From DASSCW01 sp036556325 (GTDB taxonomy: Bacteria > Chloroflexota > Limnocylindria > QHBO01): a DNA stretch of 16,775 nt. A program made the translations under genes and the position numbers. Below, in pieces: positions 13,554 to 16,775 of the stretch. Every line of letters starts with the position of its first letter. Position 1 is the stretch's first letter. The notes below the pieces were generated by a model that did no database searches, was not told where the DNA came from, and saw only the letters and a list, made by a program, of their open reading frames with translations. The DNA is taken from assembly GCA_036556325.1 (NCBI GenBank), contig DATBJR010000060.1, positions 1 to 16,775 on the forward strand, read 5' to 3'.

Positions 13554-14667
13554 ACGTCGCCGCCACGGTCGCCGTGGCTGGTCCGGCCGCCACTGGGACG
13601 GCAGCGCCCCGCCGTGGTGGCCCCAGGGCGAGCCGTGGCCCCCGCACAACCGCGAGGCGTGGCGCGAGCTGCGCCGTCGGTTCATGAGCCGGATGCTCGG
13701 CCTGGCGCTGGTGGCGCTGGCGGTCATGGCGCTGCTCGGCGGACTCGTGGTGTGGGCCTTCAGCCAGGTCCTGCATACCAGTGGGGCGACGATCGTGGCC
13801 GCCATCGTCGTCCTGGTCGTCCTGCTGCTGTTCGCCCGCGGCCTGGTGCGTGGCCTGCGCGGATCGGCCGGCCCGATCGGCGACCTGATGGTGGCCGCCA
13901 GCCGGGTCGAGACCGGCGACTACACGGCGCGGGTGCGAGAGAGCGGCCCCTCGGACGTCAGGCGGCTGGCCCGTGCCTTCAATGCCATGAGCAGCCGGCT
14001 GGAGGCCGACGCCGACGAGCGGCGCCAGCTGCTGGCCGACGTCTCGCATGAGCTGCGCACGCCGCTGAGCGTGATCCAGGGCAACGTGGAGGGCATTTTG
14101 GACGGCCTCTACCCGGCGGACCGCGCCCACCTGGAGCCGATCCTCGACGAGATCGGCCTGCTGGAGCGGCTGGTCGACGACCTGCGCACGATCTCGCTGG
14201 CCGAGACCGGCGGACTGCGGCTGCATCGCGAGCCGACGGAGGTCGGCGAGCTGCTGAACGAGGTCGTGGCGGCCTTCGAGACGCGAGCGGAGGCGGCCGG
14301 CATCGCGCTCCGGGATGACGTCACCCCGGGCATCCCGACGCTGGACCTGGACCCGACCCGGATGCGGCAGGTGCTCGGCAACCTGGTCACGAACGCGCTG
14401 CGCGTCACGCCACGCGGCGGCGAGATCGTGCTGGCCGCTGCGCCGCAGGGGGAGGCAGTGAGGATCGAGGTACGGGACACCGGGCCCGGGATGGCCGCCG
14501 ACGTGCTGCCGCACGTCTTCGACCGCTTCTACCGCGCCGGTGACTCCACCGGCAGCGGCCTGGGCCTGCCGATCGCCCGGTCACTGGTCGAAGTGCACGG
14601 CGGGGCCATCGGCGTCCTGGCGCCCGACGGCGGAGGAACGATCATCCGCATCGACCTGCCCATCTGA
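13546..14667 (+). CDS. HAMP-domain sensor histidine kinase with minimal sensor
   Basis: The 373-aa kinase begins with a cytoplasmic Arg/Trp/Pro-rich segment (GSAPPWWPQGEPWPPHN at 19-35). Two membrane helices follow (about 51-71 and 81-97), separated by only about ten residues (FSQVLHTSGA), so there is no extracytoplasmic sensor domain. HAMP covers about 100-152, with GDYTARV and RLARAFNAMSSRLE. HisKA has His168 in DVSHELRTPL. The ATPase domain has the N box NLVTNAL with Asn283, G1 DTGPGM from Asp311, FDRFYR and GSGLGLPIA. ATG at 13546 overlaps the regulator gene by 8 bp and gives a proper N-terminus. It ends in a double stop TGATAA. It should phosphorylate the upstream regulator. With so short a loop it probably senses membrane state or a membrane partner, such as the small protein encoded first. 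Confidence 0.93.
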   Translation: MTERRRHGRRGWSGRHWDGSAPPWWPQGEPWPPHNREAWRELRRRFMSRMLGLALVALAVMALLGGLVVWAFSQVLHTSGATIVAAIVVLVVLLLFARGLVRGLRGSAGPIGDLMVAASRVETGDYTARVRESGPSDVRRLARAFNAMSSRLEADADERRQLLADVSHELRTPLSVIQGNVEGILDGLYPADRAHLEPILDEIGLLERLVDDLRTISLAETGGLRLHREPTEVGELLNEVVAAFETRAEAAGIALRDDVTPGIPTLDLDPTRMRQVLGNLVTNALRVTPRGGEIVLAAAPQGEAVRIEVRDTGPGMAADVLPHVFDRFYRAGDSTGSGLGLPIARSLVEVHGGAIGVLAPDGGGTIIRIDLPI

Positions 14668-14681
14668 TAACAACCCGGCCG

Positions 14682-14698
14682 GCTGCCAGGGAGGCAGC
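14682..14698 (+). terminator. Weak hairpin after the histidine kinase gene
   Basis: GCTGCC (14682-14687) and GGCAGC (14693-14698) form a six-base stem with loop AGGGA, 15 bases after the kinase stop. No T-run follows. The 103-bp gap also has GACCCG/CGGGTC arms at 14718-14723 and 14736-14741, ahead of the next promoter. Confidence 0.3.
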
Positions 14699-14755
14699 GC
14701 CGCCCGCGAAGTCGTCCGACCCGGCGTCCGCCGATCGGGTCGCTTCCGGTAGGGG

Positions 14756-14761
14756 TACGAT
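14756..14761 (+). promoter_or_regulatory. -10 box TACGAT for the phosphoesterase
   Basis: TACGAT is followed by nine bases and ATG at 14771, giving a leader of two or three bases at most. No Shine-Dalgarno sequence is seen and no -35 box is evident. Confidence 0.45.
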
Positions 14762-14770
14762 CGGCGTTCG

Positions 14771-15799
14771 ATGGGCCGCGAAGGAGCTGCACCGCACACG
14801 CCGAGCCGAGCGGCGCGCGTCCGTGCCCATTCGGTGGTCATCACCCTGCTCACGCTCGTGGTCACCCTCACCCTGGCCGATCAACTGGCGACCAGGCTGG
14901 GACCACAGGGGGTTGCCGGAGCGCCGCGCAGCGCCACCCCAGAGAGCAGCGCCGCGGCGTCGGTGCCGGCGGTTTCCGCGTCGCCGTCGGCGACGCCCGA
15001 TGTTTCGACGCACCTCGTGTACGCCACCGGGGACATCGGCGATTGTCCCCACACCGTGCCGGCGGTTGCGCAGCTCGTCCGCAACCGGCACGCGCTCATC
15101 CTGGCGGTGGGCGACATTGTCTATCCCAGCGGGCAGCCAAGCGGGTTTGAGCGGTGCTTCGATCCGGTGTGGGGCAAGTTGAAGGCGCGGATCAGGCCGG
15201 TGCCGGGCAACCACGACTACCTCACCCGCGACGCGGCCGGCTACTTCGCGTATTTCGGGGCGGCGGCCGGGGATCCGAGCCAGGGGTGGTACAGCTTCGA
15301 CATCGGGTCGTGGCATGTCGTTGCCCTGAACTCGATGTGCCAGGACGTCGGCGGCTGTCGGGCGAGTTCGCCACAGATCACCTGGCTCGAGGCGGACCTC
15401 GCCGCGCATCCAACGGGCTGCACGCTGGCGTACTGGCATCACCCGCGCTTCACCTCGGGGGACGGGGGTTCGCCGCGGCGTACCGAGCCGATGTGGGAGG
15501 CGCTGTACGCGGCGGGCGCCGAGATCGTCATCAACGGCCATGACCATGACTACGAGCGATTCGCGCCCCTCGATCCTGCCGGGCGCCTGGACCCGCAGCG
15601 CGGCATGCGCGAGTTCGTCGTCGGCACCGGCGGGGCGAACCTGACGCGGCGCGTCCGGGTCGCGCCCCACAGCGAAATCTGGACCCGCGACTATCACGGG
15701 TTGCTGGAGCTGACCCTGCAACCGGGACGCTACCACTGGCGCTTTGTGGCGGCCGAAACGCAGCGGGTCATCGACGCCGGCTCGGGCCGGTGCCACTGA
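14771..15799 (+). CDS. Membrane-anchored purple acid phosphatase-like metallophosphoesterase
   Basis: The 342-aa protein has a basic N-terminus, one hydrophobic segment (21-36, SVVITLLTLVVTLTLA) without a clear cleavage site, a Ser/Ala/Pro linker (45-78), and a calcineurin-like phosphoesterase domain. Metal-binding motifs come in purple acid phosphatase order: GDIGDC (Asp88), GDIVY, GNHDY, AYWHHP and NGHDHDYERF. Six cysteines (in GDC, ERC, SMC, GGC, TGC and the C-terminal GRC) would suit disulfides, so the enzyme probably acts outside the membrane. It should hydrolyse phosphate esters using two metal ions; the substrate is unknown. ATG at 14771 is taken for its adjacent -10 box. The alpha/beta hydrolase gene starts 3 bp after its stop, so both share a transcript. 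Confidence 0.88.
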   Translation: MGREGAAPHTPSRAARVRAHSVVITLLTLVVTLTLADQLATRLGPQGVAGAPRSATPESSAAASVPAVSASPSATPDVSTHLVYATGDIGDCPHTVPAVAQLVRNRHALILAVGDIVYPSGQPSGFERCFDPVWGKLKARIRPVPGNHDYLTRDAAGYFAYFGAAAGDPSQGWYSFDIGSWHVVALNSMCQDVGGCRASSPQITWLEADLAAHPTGCTLAYWHHPRFTSGDGGSPRRTEPMWEALYAAGAEIVINGHDHDYERFAPLDPAGRLDPQRGMREFVVGTGGANLTRRVRVAPHSEIWTRDYHGLLELTLQPGRYHWRFVAAETQRVIDAGSGRCH

Positions 15800-15802
15800 G
15801 CG

Positions 15803-16735
15803 GTGCATCGCCTCGAGGTCGAATTCACCAACGGCGGCGTCACCCTGGCCGGCACCGTCACGCTGCCCGACGGCGAGGGGCCGTGGCCGGGAATCGTCAC
15901 CGTCCATGGGGCCAGCGCGGGGTCACGCGACTTTCGGCTCTTCACCCACCTCGAATCGCTGCTCGCCCCAGCCGGCATGGCCGTGCTCCGTTACGACCGG
16001 CGTGGCAGTGGGGCATCTGCCGGGGACTTCTACGCGGCCAGCTTCGAGGCGCTGGCTGACGACGCCCTGGCGGCGCTGGGCACGCTGGCCGGGCAGCCCG
16101 GCGTGGATCCGACCCGGATCGGCCTCTTCGGCTTCAGCCAGGGCGGCTGGATCGCCCCGCTGGCTGCCAGCCGCTCAGCCAGCGTCGCGTTCATGGTCCT
16201 GGTCGGCGCCTGCGCCGTGACGCCGGCCGAGCAGATGAGCTACGTCGCCGCGACGCAGATCGCCGAGGCGGGCCACGGGCCGGCCGCGGTGCGGCGCGCG
16301 CTGGAGGTGCGTGCGGCCGTGGACGAGGCGCTGCGCGGGCGACGGCCGCGCCGCGAGGCGGCGGAGCTGGTGCGAACCATCAGCGGCGAGCCGTGGTTCG
16401 AGCTGGCCTGGCTATCCGCGCCACCGGCCGAGCCGAATGATGAGGACCGCAAGTGGCGCCTCGAGATGGACTACGACGTTCGACCCCTGCTCGAGGGCCT
16501 CGACCTACGGGTGCTGCTGCTTCATGGCTCGCACGATCGCTGGACGCCGGTTCCCGCGAGCCGTGACGCCTGGCAGACGGCGTTCGCCGGCCGCCCGGGC
16601 CTGCTGGACGCCGAGCTGCTGGCGGGCACCGGTCACTATCCGACGCTGGCCAGCGGGCAGGCGGGCGAAGAGGATGCGCCGATCAGCCCCGACTACGAAG
16701 CCGTGCTCCTGCGCTGGCTGCGCCGCCTGACCTGA
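15803..16735 (+). CDS. Alpha/beta hydrolase (serine esterase/peptidase-like)
   Basis: The 310-aa protein is a complete alpha/beta hydrolase without signal peptide. The oxyanion region is VTVHGASAGSRDF, followed by YDRRGSGASAGDF. The nucleophile elbow GFSQGG has Ser112, the acid is Asp245 in HGSHDRWTPV, and His278 lies in GTGHYP near the C-terminus. A helical cap of about 70 residues (about 140-215) sits between strands 6 and 7. It resembles the YcjY/EstD-like esterase and dienelactone hydrolase-like group, but the substrate is unknown. GTG at 15803 is chosen because MHRLEVEFTNGGVTLAGTVTLP is the standard first two beta strands; it lies 3 bp after the phosphoesterase stop with no strong ribosome site, so translation is probably coupled. 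The next gene has a separate promoter. Confidence 0.85.
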   Translation: MHRLEVEFTNGGVTLAGTVTLPDGEGPWPGIVTVHGASAGSRDFRLFTHLESLLAPAGMAVLRYDRRGSGASAGDFYAASFEALADDALAALGTLAGQPGVDPTRIGLFGFSQGGWIAPLAASRSASVAFMVLVGACAVTPAEQMSYVAATQIAEAGHGPAAVRRALEVRAAVDEALRGRRPRREAAELVRTISGEPWFELAWLSAPPAEPNDEDRKWRLEMDYDVRPLLEGLDLRVLLLHGSHDRWTPVPASRDAWQTAFAGRPGLLDAELLAGTGHYPTLASGQAGEEDAPISPDYEAVLLRWLRRLT

Positions 16736-16766
16736 ACCGGCGTTTTGACCGGCAACGTAACCGGCG
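16736..16766 (+). repeat. Triple ACCGGC direct repeat with 12-bp period
   Basis: ACCGGC occurs at 16736, 16748 and 16760, exactly 12 bp apart, with AT-richer bases between. The second copy overlaps the -35 box and the third lies in the promoter spacer. The regular spacing suggests a multi-site operator bound on nearly one face of the helix. Confidence 0.6.
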
Positions 16767-16773
16767 ATATGAT
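16745..16773 (+). promoter_or_regulatory. Strong sigma70-type promoter TTGACC - 17 bp - TATGAT
   Basis: TTGACC at 16745-16750 and TATGAT at 16768-16773 are 17 bp apart and each differs from consensus by one base. It is the best promoter in the window. It reads rightward out of the window, so the gene it serves cannot be seen. Confidence 0.7.
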
Positions 16774-16775
16774 GG

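Noticed and set aside
9384..13805. A 1473-codon stop-free minus-strand frame
   Set aside because: Only the tldD part (10820 to 9384) is coding. The rest runs out of frame with the MFS gene and antisense to the regulator and kinase genes; high GC makes stops rare, and its translated sequence is Arg/Ala/Gly/His-rich without domain features.
14682..14741. Pair of short dyads after the kinase as a riboswitch or structured RNA
   Set aside because: Stems are only six bases, no conserved riboswitch motif is seen, and the next gene appears to be nearly leaderless, leaving no room for a leader RNA.
1..16775. Mobile element, CRISPR array, tRNA or biosynthetic cluster
   Set aside because: No transposase, integrase, repeat-spacer pattern, tRNA cloverleaf or multi-gene synthase was found; base composition is even along the window.

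Overview
The window is very GC-rich, with strong G/C at third codon positions. It is densely packed on both strands, with no gene-free stretch over about 175 bp, and I see no rRNA, tRNA, CRISPR array, transposase or phage gene. It looks like ordinary chromosome of a free-living, high-GC bacterium, most likely Chloroflexota (Limnocylindria-like soil or freshwater lineages), with Actinomycetota as the alternative. That placement is an inference. It rests on base composition, the PPWWPxGEPWPP-type N-terminus of the histidine kinase, the C-terminal domain of the subtilase, and frequent -10 boxes lying directly on start codons, which points to leaderless transcripts.

Layout. (1) 1-1960, plus strand: the 3' end of a radical SAM gene, then a compact redox cassette of a sulfite-oxidase-family molybdopterin protein, a ferredoxin-NADP reductase-like flavoprotein and a small zinc-ribbon protein (ATGA overlap). 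(2) 2043-4798: an uncharacterised secreted protein on the plus strand, facing a 91-aa unknown protein and a secreted subtilisin-like protease with an extra C-terminal domain on the minus strand. (3) 4974-8022: an MFS transporter tail-to-tail with a four-helix membrane protein, which is divergent from a Tat-type lipoprotein glycosidase of family GH3 (NagZ-like). (4) 8032-12253, minus strand: an MFS exporter followed by tldD and tldE, the two halves of a TldD/TldE metalloprotease. (5) 12399-14667, plus strand: a small Gly/Trp-rich membrane protein, then an OmpR-type response regulator and a histidine kinase overlapping by 8 bp. The kinase has almost no extracytoplasmic sensor. (6) 14771-16735: a membrane-anchored purple-acid-phosphatase-like phosphoesterase and, 3 bp later, an alpha/beta hydrolase. 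The window ends in a strong sigma70-type promoter overlapped by a 12-bp-period triple repeat, which should drive the next gene.

How genes work together. The Mo enzyme and flavoprotein probably form one electron-transfer system with the zinc-ribbon protein as accessory. TldD and TldE form a heteromeric protease. The small membrane protein may be the sensing partner or target of the two-component system. Secreted or surface hydrolases (subtilase, GH3 lipoprotein, phosphoesterase) are scattered through the window and suggest a heterotrophic, scavenging lifestyle. No obvious defence system, biosynthetic cluster or mobile island is present. The most interesting items are the redox cassette with its zinc-ribbon partner, the sensor-less kinase with the Gly/Trp-rich membrane protein, the 12-bp repeat promoter at the right edge, and the recurrent leaderless-type promoters.
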